Assembly (NCBI RefSeq): GCF_000327285.1
Contig: NZ_HE998567.1
Location: 643,142-696,478 of the forward strand
Length of the DNA: 53,337 nt
Source: Holdemania massiliensis AP2
GTDB lineage: Bacteria; Bacillota_I; Bacilli_A; Erysipelotrichales; Erysipelotrichaceae
Direction: 5' to 3'
Positions 16,879 to 25,350 of the stretch are shown piece by piece. The notes beneath the pieces were generated by a model. The model did not search any database. It had not been told where the DNA came from and saw nothing but the letters and a program-made list of their open reading frames with translations. The stretch's first letter is position 1; each line of letters opens with the position of its first letter. Position numbers and translations under genes: made by a program.

Positions 16879-17424
16879 TTACCCAGATTTTCGTTCACGG
16901 CGATAGCGCAGGATCACAATCCCATCATCAATCCAGGTCTGTTCCAGATGCAGCGGAATCGACGCAAAATCGGCCTGAAACAACCGTCGGCCCCGGCCTA
17001 ATAAAATCGGAATGATGCCGATGATATACTCGTCGACGGCATCTGCCTGAATAAACGGCTGAGTAAGACCGGCTCCGCCAAACAGCCAAATATCTTTGCC
17101 CGGCTGCTGCTTCAGCGCCATAACCTGAGCCACAACATCCCCGCTCACTCTCACCGCCGGCGGATCCAGTGAGATCTTCTGTGAGGAAGCAACCCAAAAC
17201 TGCTTGCCAGCCGCCTCCTTAATAAAATCCAGACCGCAGTCCGCATAGGCTTTTCGGCCCATAACCACCACGTCAATCTGACGGGCAAACTCCTCAATAT
17301 CATAAAGCGGCTGCGTATCCAGCGACCGATCACCCTGACCGCGGATCCACTCAAAGCCACCGTCGCAGTCACAGATATATCCATCCAGACTGACGGCCAG
17401 ATTTAAAATAACTTTCCGATCCAT
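16879..17424 (-). CDS. Dihydrofolate-reductase-fold (RibD C-terminal domain) protein
   Basis: A 181-residue protein of the RibD_C/YyaP group of NADPH-dependent reductase-like proteins. N-terminal LNLAVSLDGYICD matches the family's start (SLDGYIA). VVVMGRKAYADCG follows at the nucleotide-binding turn, then IWLFGGAGLTQPFI, the usual GGG/GGA cofactor loop, and PILLGRGRRLF near the C-terminus. True substrates are unknown for most members, and it is unlikely to be the housekeeping dihydrofolate reductase. The start follows AGAGGTAAAC. It reads as a single gene; I saw no strong terminator after it. Confidence 0.85.
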   Translation of the reverse strand: MDRKVILNLAVSLDGYICDCDGGFEWIRGQGDRSLDTQPLYDIEEFARQIDVVVMGRKAYADCGLDFIKEAAGKQFWVASSQKISLDPPAVRVSGDVVAQVMALKQQPGKDIWLFGGAGLTQPFIQADAVDEYIIGIIPILLGRGRRLFQADFASIPLHLEQTWIDDGIVILRYRRERKSG

Positions 17425-17651
17425 TTTTGTTTACCTCTTTCTTAATTGGACTTCCTGTTGTTTAGTTTAACCTGTTCAGCGATTTTTACCGCTTCCTTTT
17501 CAAATAAGCCAAAGCAGAAATTGCTGCCAGCATCCTCCCCCTTTTCTGATTTAAACGTTGGAGTTGACAGTCCCTGATCTCCTGTCTTTTCCTGATGCTT
17601 CGCGGCTTTTCATTCACCAATCCTAAAAATCTACAAGGGCCGCAAAACAGA
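17425..17651. other. Intergenic stretch without recognisable gene
   Basis: The gap between the RibD/DHFR-fold gene and the valS terminator holds no convincing reading frame. I see no T-box, riboswitch or strong promoter here apart from AT-rich patches that may carry the promoter for the RibD/DHFR-fold gene. Confidence 0.4.
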
Positions 17652-17676
17652 AAACCCGATCTTCAAAAGACCGGGT
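17652..17676 (-). terminator. Terminator of valS
   Basis: On the minus strand ACCCGGTCTT and AAGATCGGGT pair over 10 bp around a 3-nt loop, followed by TTTTCTGTTTT. It is about 36 bp past the valS stop. Confidence 0.85.
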
Positions 17677-17712
17677 CATGCGGAAACAGAACTTCACAAT
17701 TCCATCTCTGCG

Positions 17713-20322
17713 TTATTTTTCAATTTCCTGTAAGCGCGTCTCTACAATTTCCAGCTGCTGCTTATAGGTTTCCAGCTTTTTGCGTTCGGCTTCAACCTTT
17801 ACAGCCGGCGCCTTGGCAACAAAGCGTTCATTGGAAAGCATGCCCTCCGCACGCTTGATTTCGGCGTTCAGATGGTCTGCTTCCTTTTTCAGCTTGGCCT
17901 TTTCTTCTTCCAGATCAACGACGTCGCTCATTGGAATGCTCAGAGAACCACCTAGGATTGGACGAACAAGCATTTCTCCGTCCAGTTCCCCTTTCCAGCT
18001 GGCCTTGCACATCTTTTCATAAATTGATGCGATCTGAGCATCGACGGCGGCCGGCTGATTCTGCGCGTTTTTGATCGTCATGGCCAGCGGTGCGGACGGC
18101 TTCAGATTGTAGTCAACCCGAACCTGACGAATCGTCTTAATGACCGAAATCAGCTGATCGACTTCGTAATTATGACTCAAATCCAGACCTTCGACCGGTG
18201 TCGGCCAGGCCGCCAGGCAGCAGGCTTTTTCCGTATGCGGCAAAACACTGTAAATTTCTTCGGTCACAAACGGCATAAACGGATGAAGCAGACGGATGAT
18301 CGCCCGCAGGCAGACGATCAGCGTCGACTGCGTCGCGCGCTTGACGGACGCATCCTCGCTGTTTAAGCCGGCTTTGCTCAATTCGATATACCAGCTGCAG
18401 AAATCATCCCAGATAAAGCCGTACAATTCATTGCCGACTAATGCGAACTCATATTTATCCATGTTGGACGTTACCGAGGTTACCGTTTCATTCAAACGGT
18501 TGAGAATCCACGTATCCGTGATCGACAGATGGCTTAAATCAACCTGCTCCAACGTGAAATCCTCCGGCATGTTCATCATGACAAAGCGCGAAGCATTCCA
18601 AATTTTATTGATGAAGTTCCAGGAAGCTTCCAGTTTTTCTTCAATGTAGCGCATATCCTGACCTGGTGTGGAATTGGTCGTCAGGAAGAAGCGCAGGCTG
18701 TCGACACCGTGCTTTTCAATGACGTCCATCGGATCGACGCCGTTGCCCAGCGACTTGGACATTTTCCGGCCTTGGGCATCGCGGATCAGGCCATGGATCA
18801 AGACATCCTTGAATGGCCGGGAATGAGTGAAATACCGTGCCTGAAAGGCCATTCGGGCAACCCAGAAGAAGATGATATCATACCCGGTGACTAAGACGTC
18901 GTTAGGATAATAACGATCCAGATCCGGCGTGGCATCCGGCCAGCCCAGCGTTGAGAACGGCCACAGCGCACTGGAGAACCAGGTATCCAGGACATCTTCA
19001 TCCTGCGTCCAGTTTTCGATATCCTGCGGCGCTTCAATTCCAACGTAGATTTCTCCGGTTTCCTTATGATACCAAGCTGGAATCCGGTGCCCCCACCACA
19101 GCTGACGTGAAATACACCAGTCTTCGATGTTCTCCAGCCACTGCGTGAACGTCTTTTCAAAGCGCGGCGGGTAAAAATTGATTTTCTCATCGGCATTCTG
19201 CTGATGCTGCAAAACATCTTCCGCCAACGGCTTCATTCTGACAAACCACTGCTTGGAAAGCATCGGTTCAACGATGACATCGGTCCGCTCCGAGTAGCCG
19301 ACCTGATGGATATGCTTCTCAATCTCAATCAAATTGCCTTCCTGACGGATTTTCTCGGTCAGCTGCTTCCGGCATTCAAACCGATCCATCCCTTCAAATT
19401 CACCGCAGCGCTCATTCATCGTCGCGTCCGGATTCATACAGATGATCCGCGGCAGATGGTGACGTTCCGCGATCGCAAAGTCATTCGGATCATGCGCCGG
19501 GGTACATTTCATCGCTCCCGTTCCGAATGCAATATCGATGTAATCATCACCAATAATCGGCAGTGCTTCACCGTTGGCCGGGTTGACTGCATGCAGGCCG
19601 ATCAAATGTTTAAACCGTTCATCTTCCGGATGAACAACGACGCAGACATCTCCAAACATCGTTTCCGGACGGGTCGTTGCGACCTGGAAGCATTCGCCGG
19701 TTTCAACAACCTTGTAGTTGAAGGTATACATCGCTCCTTCGGTTTCCTTATGAATGACCTCAATGTTGCTTAACGCTGTCTTGGCTGCCGGATCCCAGTT
19801 GATGATCCGCTCGCCCTGATAGATCAGCCCGGCATTGTAATAATCGACGAAAACCTTGGCTACGGCTTTGCTCAGACCTTCATCCAGCGTGAACCGCTCC
19901 CGAGTGTAATCCAAGGACAATCCCATCTTCGCCCATTGCTGCCGAATATGGCCGGCATATTCTTCCTTCCAGTCCCAGGCCCGCTCCAAAAACTTCTCCC
20001 GGCCGAGATCATAGCGGGAAACGCCTTCCTTTTTTAACCGCTCGTCAACTTTAGCCTGCGTCGCGATACCGGCATGGTCCATGCCCGGAACCCACAGCAT
20101 GTCCATTCCCTGCATCCGTTGATAACGGGCGATAATGTCCTGCAGCGTTGTATCCCAGGCATGACCTAAATGCAGCTTTCCGGTAACATTGGGCGGCGGG
20201 ATAACGATACAGAAAGGATCCTTGCTTTGATCTCCGGCTGTAAAATAGCCTTCTTTGATCCAGTTGTCATAGCCCTGCTCAACATCCAAATGGTTATATT
20301 TCGGGGCCAGTTCCTTATTCAT
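17713..20322 (-). CDS. valS: Valyl-tRNA synthetase
   Basis: Charges tRNA-Val, class Ia. The 869 residues show the HIGH-type signature PPPNVTGKLHLGHAWD near residue 42, the editing (CP1) domain with TTRPETMFGD and the later KCTPAHDPNDF, the KMSKS loop GRKMSKSLGNGVDPMD, a helical anticodon-binding domain, and a C-terminal coiled-coil arm from about residue 800 (acidic and basic heptads ending in LQEIEK). Length is normal. The start follows AAGGAGGAAGC. Expression is controlled by the T-box upstream. Valine-specific identity rests on overall similarity and the C-terminal arm. Confidence 0.96.
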   Translation of the reverse strand: MNKELAPKYNHLDVEQGYDNWIKEGYFTAGDQSKDPFCIVIPPPNVTGKLHLGHAWDTTLQDIIARYQRMQGMDMLWVPGMDHAGIATQAKVDERLKKEGVSRYDLGREKFLERAWDWKEEYAGHIRQQWAKMGLSLDYTRERFTLDEGLSKAVAKVFVDYYNAGLIYQGERIINWDPAAKTALSNIEVIHKETEGAMYTFNYKVVETGECFQVATTRPETMFGDVCVVVHPEDERFKHLIGLHAVNPANGEALPIIGDDYIDIAFGTGAMKCTPAHDPNDFAIAERHHLPRIICMNPDATMNERCGEFEGMDRFECRKQLTEKIRQEGNLIEIEKHIHQVGYSERTDVIVEPMLSKQWFVRMKPLAEDVLQHQQNADEKINFYPPRFEKTFTQWLENIEDWCISRQLWWGHRIPAWYHKETGEIYVGIEAPQDIENWTQDEDVLDTWFSSALWPFSTLGWPDATPDLDRYYPNDVLVTGYDIIFFWVARMAFQARYFTHSRPFKDVLIHGLIRDAQGRKMSKSLGNGVDPMDVIEKHGVDSLRFFLTTNSTPGQDMRYIEEKLEASWNFINKIWNASRFVMMNMPEDFTLEQVDLSHLSITDTWILNRLNETVTSVTSNMDKYEFALVGNELYGFIWDDFCSWYIELSKAGLNSEDASVKRATQSTLIVCLRAIIRLLHPFMPFVTEEIYSVLPHTEKACCLAAWPTPVEGLDLSHNYEVDQLISVIKTIRQVRVDYNLKPSAPLAMTIKNAQNQPAAVDAQIASIYEKMCKASWKGELDGEMLVRPILGGSLSIPMSDVVDLEEEKAKLKKEADHLNAEIKRAEGMLSNERFVAKAPAVKVEAERKKLETYKQQLEIVETRLQEIEK

Positions 20323-20361
20323 CAGTGCTTCCTCCTTATTTTAATTCTTTACACGCTGAAC

Positions 20362-20584
20362 AAAAAAAGCGTCCTGCAACAAGGACGCTTTACGCGCGGT
20401 ACCACCTTACTTCATCTTTTTCAAGATGCGCTTTCACCGGTAACGACGGCTTTCGGATTTTCCTACTTTGCTTTCAGAAAATCAACTTCCGGACGACTTT
20501 TCACCAAGCTTCTTCTGACTCCCTTTCACCTTCCGGGAGCTCGCTGATTTCCTAAAGCGGCTACTTCTTCCGTTCAACGTAGAT
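20362..20584 (-). promoter_or_regulatory. T-box leader (tRNA-Val sensing) of valS
   Basis: The T-box core AAGGTGGTACCGCG is read on the minus strand at 20408-20395. It is followed by terminator stem AGCGTCCT/AGGACGCT and a T7 run at 20390-20362. Upstream is a Stem I region containing AGCGAGC and GGAAGGTGAAAG elements. GTC (Val) in the 3' side of Stem I is the likely specifier, but I am not certain of the register. Confidence 0.92.
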
Positions 20585-20590
20585 GGCTTT

Positions 20591-20619
20591 ATTATAGACA
20601 TTGCGCAGGCGCTTGTCAA
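20591..20619 (-). promoter_or_regulatory. Consensus SigA promoter of valS
   Basis: TTGACA, 17 bp, TATAAT on the minus strand: both hexamers are perfect. Predicted start near 20584, just before the T-box Stem I. Confidence 0.9.
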
Positions 20620-20704
20620 TTCCAATTCCCCAGTTTTTCACACTGAAATGGATCAGGGACATCAAATTATTACGTTTTAACTAAGTTGCCTCTTAAAACC
20701 TGAA

Positions 20705-21379
20705 TCACGCCTTATCGGACAGCTCAAAGAACTGCGGACATTCGTGCTTAAGCATCGCCAAAGCTGTTTCCCAATAGTTACGCTCCGCCTCAGATTCCAT
20801 GGTAAAGGTCAGCTTATCCTTCGACCAGTGTTCTTCCAAGGGGCCAAACGTATTCTTTGGCAGATCAAAATCGAACCGTTGCATGACCAGTAAGGCAAAT
20901 TCGCGGAAAGCCCCGCCGAAAGCAGTGATGATGTGATCCTGTTCAACAATCGGCTCAAAACGGAAATTCGCTTTCTGCATAAATGGCAGATCCTCCAGCA
21001 CTTCCTGATAGAACCCACCGCAGTAAGCCCGGTTTTCCAATAATCCCGCTGCCCCTAACAGCACCGGCGAAACCGAAATCGCAGCGATCAAAATGTCGGA
21101 TCGATCTTTGAAGCGAGCTAAAAAGTCGAGCTGCCTGCGGTCTTTCAGGACTTCCGGAAATTCTGCGATTCCCGGCAGGATCAGACAATCAATTTCATCA
21201 AGATCCAATTCCTCGTAACAAAGATCCGGCAGCACCGTAAAGCCTTCCTCCGTTTTCACTGGATTGCGATCTGCGGCACAGACAATCATCGGTTTGCCCA
21301 ATCCCACCATCCAGTCAGTCAGACAGCTGATTTCCTGCATACAGAACGCACGATAGATCATTACCGCGGTTTTCTTCAT
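20705..21379 (-). CDS. DJ-1/PfpI-family protein without nucleophile cysteine
   Basis: A 224-residue protein of the class I glutamine-amidotransferase-like (DJ-1/PfpI) fold. It has an N-terminal Rossmann-like strand (KTAVMIYRAFCMQE), ILPGIAEFPEV with the expected acidic and glycine turn, and LIAAISVSPVLLGAAGLLENR at the nucleophile elbow. Family members normally have Cys in that elbow (AICHG or AICAG); here the position is Ser. The catalytic role of DJ-1 enzymes is therefore doubtful, and it may be a binding or sensing protein. The open frame extends 20 codons upstream, but GGGGAGGTGG fixes the ATG at 21379. It is inserted between valS and the SPOCS/LysM gene. Confidence 0.8.
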   Translation of the reverse strand: MKKTAVMIYRAFCMQEISCLTDWMVGLGKPMIVCAADRNPVKTEEGFTVLPDLCYEELDLDEIDCLILPGIAEFPEVLKDRRQLDFLARFKDRSDILIAAISVSPVLLGAAGLLENRAYCGGFYQEVLEDLPFMQKANFRFEPIVEQDHIITAFGGAFREFALLVMQRFDFDLPKNTFGPLEEHWSKDKLTFTMESEAERNYWETALAMLKHECPQFFELSDKA

Positions 21380-21498
21380 TTTCCACCTCCCCTTTCCTAT
21401 TATTAATTTTAATGTAGCACATCCCCAGCTGAACCACAAGTTTTCTCTGATTTTGATTCGATTCAGTTGTATTGCAGCACAGCGGGATCCAAGAAAGA

Positions 21499-21521
21499 AG
21501 AAAAACCCCTGAGTCGGGGTT
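21499..21521 (-). terminator. Terminator after the SPOCS/LysM gene
   Basis: On the minus strand AACCCC and GGGGTT pair around GACTCA, followed by T residues. It is 20 bp beyond the stop codon at 21542. Confidence 0.75.
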
Positions 21522-21541
21522 GTTGTCTTGAACGATTTTGC

Positions 21542-22291
21542 TTACAGCGGCAGCAGAACCAGCGTTTTTTCCTCTAACGGCTTGTTGTGATTGACAGCGA
21601 TCAGCTGCTTTTCATTAACCCCGTAACGTTGAGCAATTGCGGCATAGGTATCACTGGCCAGCGCCAGCATATAACGGCTGGTCACGATGACATTCTCGGC
21701 ATCGTCAAAAAGGTCTTCAATCTCAGCTGCTTCTTCTGCCTGCGGTTCAGTTTCCTCAGCCTCTTCTTCAACCTCAGTGTTCTCTAGCATATCCGACACT
21801 TCTTCCGCTACGATTTTCTTTTCCTTAACCGCTGGCTTCGGCGCTGTCATCGCTGCGGAAGCAAGCTTTGCACCCTGATCTACGTGCTGAACTTCCGTCT
21901 GTGCAGGCTGAACAATGGATGCCGGTGCAATTTCCGCATCGGACTCCAAAATTGCCGCAGCTCGTTCTTCTTTCATCCCATAGACATTCAAATAGATCGT
22001 CACGATCATATCCCGATCTTCGATGCGGGCGTCGTAGTGATGCAGACGGATGCGGAACTGTGAGGCATCCTGCAGCTTATCCATTGGTGCCAGAACATCC
22101 AGCGTGATTTCTTCATTCAGCGCATAAGCACCTTGTTCATCAGCAGCCTGCCCTTTGACCCACAACGAGCCTAAGGCCCGGATACCGTCCGTTTCCGTGT
22201 GATATTGAATCTCATTGGTGATCTGACATTGCAGAATTTGATCGACCGGACGGCTAAGTTCCAGACGTTTCTCAATTTTCATTGGTTTCAT
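21542..22291 (-). CDS. SpoVID-like SPOCS and LysM domain protein
   Basis: A 249-residue three-part protein. The N-terminal 120 residues are beta-rich and resemble the SPOCS/DUF3794 domain of spore-coat proteins (ITNEIQYHTETDGIRALGSL, ITLDVLAPMDKL). An acidic, low-complexity middle (about 165-200) follows, then a C-terminal LysM domain (SDTYAAIAQRYGVNEKQLIA). This is the architecture of SpoVID, which anchors the spore coat in Bacillus, though SpoVID is over twice as long. It sits between engB and valS, where Bacillus has spoVID. The start has a GGGGAGGAAAC ribosome site and a terminator follows. Orthology is inferred from domain order plus position. Confidence 0.75.
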   Translation of the reverse strand: MKPMKIEKRLELSRPVDQILQCQITNEIQYHTETDGIRALGSLWVKGQAADEQGAYALNEEITLDVLAPMDKLQDASQFRIRLHHYDARIEDRDMIVTIYLNVYGMKEERAAAILESDAEIAPASIVQPAQTEVQHVDQGAKLASAAMTAPKPAVKEKKIVAEEVSDMLENTEVEEEAEETEPQAEEAAEIEDLFDDAENVIVTSRYMLALASDTYAAIAQRYGVNEKQLIAVNHNKPLEEKTLVLLPL

Positions 22292-22353
22292 CCTTGTTTC
22301 CTCCCCAGCATTCCTGCTTCAATGTCAGTGTATGCCCAAAGCCTTAAAATATG

Positions 22354-22383
22354 AAAAAAGCCCGAATCACTCGGATTCAGGCT
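22354..22383 (-). terminator. Terminator overlapping the 3' end of engB
   Basis: On the minus strand AGCCTGAATC and GATTCGGGCT pair around a 5-nt loop, followed by T6. The first arm lies inside the engB coding sequence and the second covers its stop codon. Confidence 0.85.
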
Positions 22384-22969
22384 CCTTGTTGTCTAATAAC
22401 GCTTCGATCGCTTCCATCAGTTCTTCCCGGCCTTGTTTTGTAATCGCCGAAAAGGGAATAATCACCTCTTGGCTGCAGGTCAGAGCTTCAGCAATCAGCT
22501 TAATCTGTCGGCTTTGTTGAGAACGCGGAACTTTGTCCATCTTGGTCGCGACCACCGCAAAGGGAATCTCATAATAGCGCGCATACTCGGCCATCCCGAT
22601 ATCATCCTCGGTCGGCGCGTGACGCAGATCCACTAACAGAACCAGACCTTTCAGCTGCGAACGGCTGGAAAAATAATCTTCCATCATCTCGCCGAACTGG
22701 ATCAGCATCTGTTTGGACGCATTGGCAAAGCCATAGCCCGGCACATCCACCAGCATGAAGCGGTGATCAATGTCAAAGAAATTCAGCAGCCGTGTCTTAC
22801 CCGGCGTGTTGCCGACATACGCCAGCGCCTTGCGTCCGCATAACGTATTGATCAATGAAGATTTGCCGACATTGCTGCGGCCGGCCAAAACAATTTCCGG
22901 CAGTTCACTTTCCGGCCAGTGCGCTTTCGACGGCGCGCTGACTACCAGTTCAGCTTCTTTAATTTCCAT
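22367..22969 (-). CDS. engB: Ribosome biogenesis GTPase EngB (YsxC/YihA)
   Basis: An essential GTPase that helps assemble the large ribosomal subunit. The 200 residues have all GTPase motifs: G1 AGRSNVGKSSLI near residue 29, the G2 region NTPGKT, G3 DVPGYG, G4 TKMDK, and a G5-type SAITKQG near residue 178. Length matches YsxC (195). The ATG directly abuts the lon stop codon with no spacer, so translation is coupled. Order lon-engB is the same as lonA-ysxC in Bacillus. A terminator overlaps its stop codon. Confidence 0.95.
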   Translation of the reverse strand: MEIKEAELVVSAPSKAHWPESELPEIVLAGRSNVGKSSLINTLCGRKALAYVGNTPGKTRLLNFFDIDHRFMLVDVPGYGFANASKQMLIQFGEMMEDYFSSRSQLKGLVLLVDLRHAPTEDDIGMAEYARYYEIPFAVVATKMDKVPRSQQSRQIKLIAEALTCSQEVIIPFSAITKQGREELMEAIEALLDNKEPESE

Positions 22970-25288
22970 TTAGCGAACCAACGCTTCCTGGATCACCTGA
23001 TCGACGGTTTCTACCGGAATGAAGTGAATATCATTTTTTACGGTTTCCGGAACTTCATCAAGATCCTTGACATTGTTCTTCGGAATGATGACCGTGGATA
23101 TTCCGCTGCGGTGCGCAGCCAGCGATTTTTCACGCAGGCCGCCGATCGGCAAGACATTGCCGCGCAGCGTCACCTCGCCGGTCATCGCCAGATTCGCATG
23201 AACCGGATGCCGGGTGATCGCCGAAACCAACGCTGTAGTCAGCGTGACGCCGGCACTTGGACCATCCTTCGGCACAGCTCCTTCCGGACAATGAATATGA
23301 ATATCATGCTTATCGAAGAAAGCTGGATCAATCTTGTATTCAACCGCTCGGCTTTTGATATAGTCTAAGGCAATCTCGGTGGATTCCTTCATAACATCGC
23401 CCAGCTGGCCGGTGACGATCAGCTTGCCCTTACCGTCAAAATAGGTGACTTCAACCGGCAGGATATCGCCGCCGAAAGAGGTGTAGGCCAAACCGGTAAC
23501 CACCCCGATCTGATCCTTTTTCTCCTTGACGCCGTATTCAAATTTCTCTTTGCCCAACCATTCCTGAATTAATTTCTTCGACACTTTGACAGAACGCTTG
23601 CCGTCCTTCATGATCGTCAGAACGCTCTTGCGGCACAGTGAAGCGATCACGCGCTCCAGCTGACGGACGCCGGCCTCCCGGGTGTAATGGCGGATTAAAT
23701 AAATCAGCTCCGCATCGCTCAGCTTGAACTGACTTGGCTTTAAGCCGTTGATTTCAGCCTGCTTGCGGATCAGGTGTTCCTGAGCAATACTGACCTTTTC
23801 CACCTCAGTATAAGAAGACAGCTCGATAATTTCCAAGCGGTCGCGCAGCGCCGCCGGAATGCTGTCCAGCGTGTTGGCTGTCGCAATAAACATAACCTTG
23901 GACAGATCATACGGTTCTTCCAGATAGTTATCCGAAAACAGCTTGTTCTGTTCCGGATCCAAAACTTCCAGCATCGCACTGGAAGGATCACCCTTGTAAT
24001 CACTGGCCATCTTATCGATTTCATCGATCAGGAAGACCGGATTAATGACCCCGGCTTTTTTCATGCCCTGAATGATCCGCCCCGGCAGCGAACCCAAATA
24101 AGTCCGGCGATGACCGCGGATTTCCGCTTCATCCCGCACGCCGCCTAACGACGCTTTGACAAACTTGCGGTCCAGCGCCCGCGCAACGGACTTGGCCAAC
24201 GAGGTCTTGCCGACACCCGGAGGCCCGACCAGACACAGAATCGGCGCATTCAGCGACTGCGTCATCTGCTTGACTGCCAGATATTCCATGATGCGGTCCT
24301 TCACCTTTTCCAGTCCGAAATGATCTTCATCCAGGCGCTTCTGCACCAGTTTAAGATCTTCGTTATCTTCCGTTTCCTGCCACCATGGAACGCCTAAGAG
24401 CCAATCCAGATAGGTTCGGACAACCCCGGCTTCCCCGGAAGCTCCCGGCAGCATTTCATAACGGGCCAGTTCTTCACGGGCTTTTTCCTTGATTGCTTCC
24501 GGATATGGATTTTCCTCAATCATCCGGCGCAGTTCTTCAGAATCGTCGCTCTGATTGGAAACATCGCCCAGTTCTTCTTTAATCGCACGGAGCTTTTCCC
24601 GCAGATAATATTCCTTCTGCGACTCATCGATCCGCTCTTTCACCTTTTCATTGATATTGTTTTCAATATCGGACAGCTGTTTTTCTTTTTCCAGCTCCTG
24701 GATAATCATCATCAGCCGTTCGTTGACATTCAGTGTTTCCAACAGGAGCTGCTTCTTTTCCAGCGGCAATGGGAAATACTGGGCAAACTGGTCGGACAGC
24801 GTCGGGGCAGAAACTCCCTTGGTCAGCTGCGCGATGATCTCCGGAGGGAAATTATTGGCACTGGAAGCAATGTTTTCAAATTCCTTGGCCACCCGGCGGA
24901 TCAGCGCCATCTCTTCAAGATTGTCGCCGGCCTCATCCGCAATCGGCAAAACCGTCGCCATAAACATTCTGCCCTCATCCTGCATGGAAACAAGCTTAGC
25001 CCGTTCCAAACCGCTGAAGGTAATCCGCATAAAGCCTTCTTTTCGGCGGATATTTTTGATTCGGCACAGCGTGCCGAAAGCGTAGAGATCCGAAGGAGCA
25101 GGATTGTCAACCATGATGTCTTTCTGGCAGACGAGCCAGACATGACCATCGAACTTTTCTTCTGCTTCCTCAACGGCACGAATGCTCTTTTCCCGGCCGA
25201 CCTCAATCATGATATCCTGCTGGGGAAAAACAATGATTCCTCGTGTTGCGATGACCGGAACACTGATTTCCATTCTTTCGTTGTTCAT
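22970..25288 (-). CDS. lon: ATP-dependent protease Lon
   Basis: A cytosolic AAA+ protease for damaged and regulatory proteins, 772 residues from the chosen ATG. An N-terminal LON substrate domain begins SVPVIATRGIIVFPQQD. A long coiled-coil linker (about 190-260) follows, then the ATPase with Walker A GPPGVGKTSLAK and Walker B FLIDEIDK, and the C-terminal protease domain with catalytic Ser in PKDGPSAGVT and Lys in GLREKSLAAHRSG. The frame opens two codons earlier at GTG, but AAGGAGG spacing favours the ATG at 25288. The tig terminator lies just upstream, so a promoter must lie in the 60-bp gap; I see no CIRCE or CtsR box there. Confidence 0.96.
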   Translation of the reverse strand: MNNERMEISVPVIATRGIIVFPQQDIMIEVGREKSIRAVEEAEEKFDGHVWLVCQKDIMVDNPAPSDLYAFGTLCRIKNIRRKEGFMRITFSGLERAKLVSMQDEGRMFMATVLPIADEAGDNLEEMALIRRVAKEFENIASSANNFPPEIIAQLTKGVSAPTLSDQFAQYFPLPLEKKQLLLETLNVNERLMMIIQELEKEKQLSDIENNINEKVKERIDESQKEYYLREKLRAIKEELGDVSNQSDDSEELRRMIEENPYPEAIKEKAREELARYEMLPGASGEAGVVRTYLDWLLGVPWWQETEDNEDLKLVQKRLDEDHFGLEKVKDRIMEYLAVKQMTQSLNAPILCLVGPPGVGKTSLAKSVARALDRKFVKASLGGVRDEAEIRGHRRTYLGSLPGRIIQGMKKAGVINPVFLIDEIDKMASDYKGDPSSAMLEVLDPEQNKLFSDNYLEEPYDLSKVMFIATANTLDSIPAALRDRLEIIELSSYTEVEKVSIAQEHLIRKQAEINGLKPSQFKLSDAELIYLIRHYTREAGVRQLERVIASLCRKSVLTIMKDGKRSVKVSKKLIQEWLGKEKFEYGVKEKKDQIGVVTGLAYTSFGGDILPVEVTYFDGKGKLIVTGQLGDVMKESTEIALDYIKSRAVEYKIDPAFFDKHDIHIHCPEGAVPKDGPSAGVTLTTALVSAITRHPVHANLAMTGEVTLRGNVLPIGGLREKSLAAHRSGISTVIIPKNNVKDLDEVPETVKNDIHFIPVETVDQVIQEALVR

Positions 25289-25330
25289 TGACACCCTCCT
25301 TGTCTGAAATAATACGTGTTGTAAAGGTCA

Positions 25331-25350
25331 AAAAAGACGCGAAGCGTCTT
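25331..25350 (-). terminator. Terminator of tig
   Basis: On the minus strand AAGACGC and GCGTCTT pair around a TTC loop, followed by T residues. The first arm overlaps the tig stop codon. Confidence 0.8.

Noticed and set aside
25289-25348. CtsR or CIRCE heat-shock operator before lon
   Set aside because: Only a single AGGTCAAA half-site is seen. The tandem repeat needed for CtsR and the CIRCE inverted repeat are missing.
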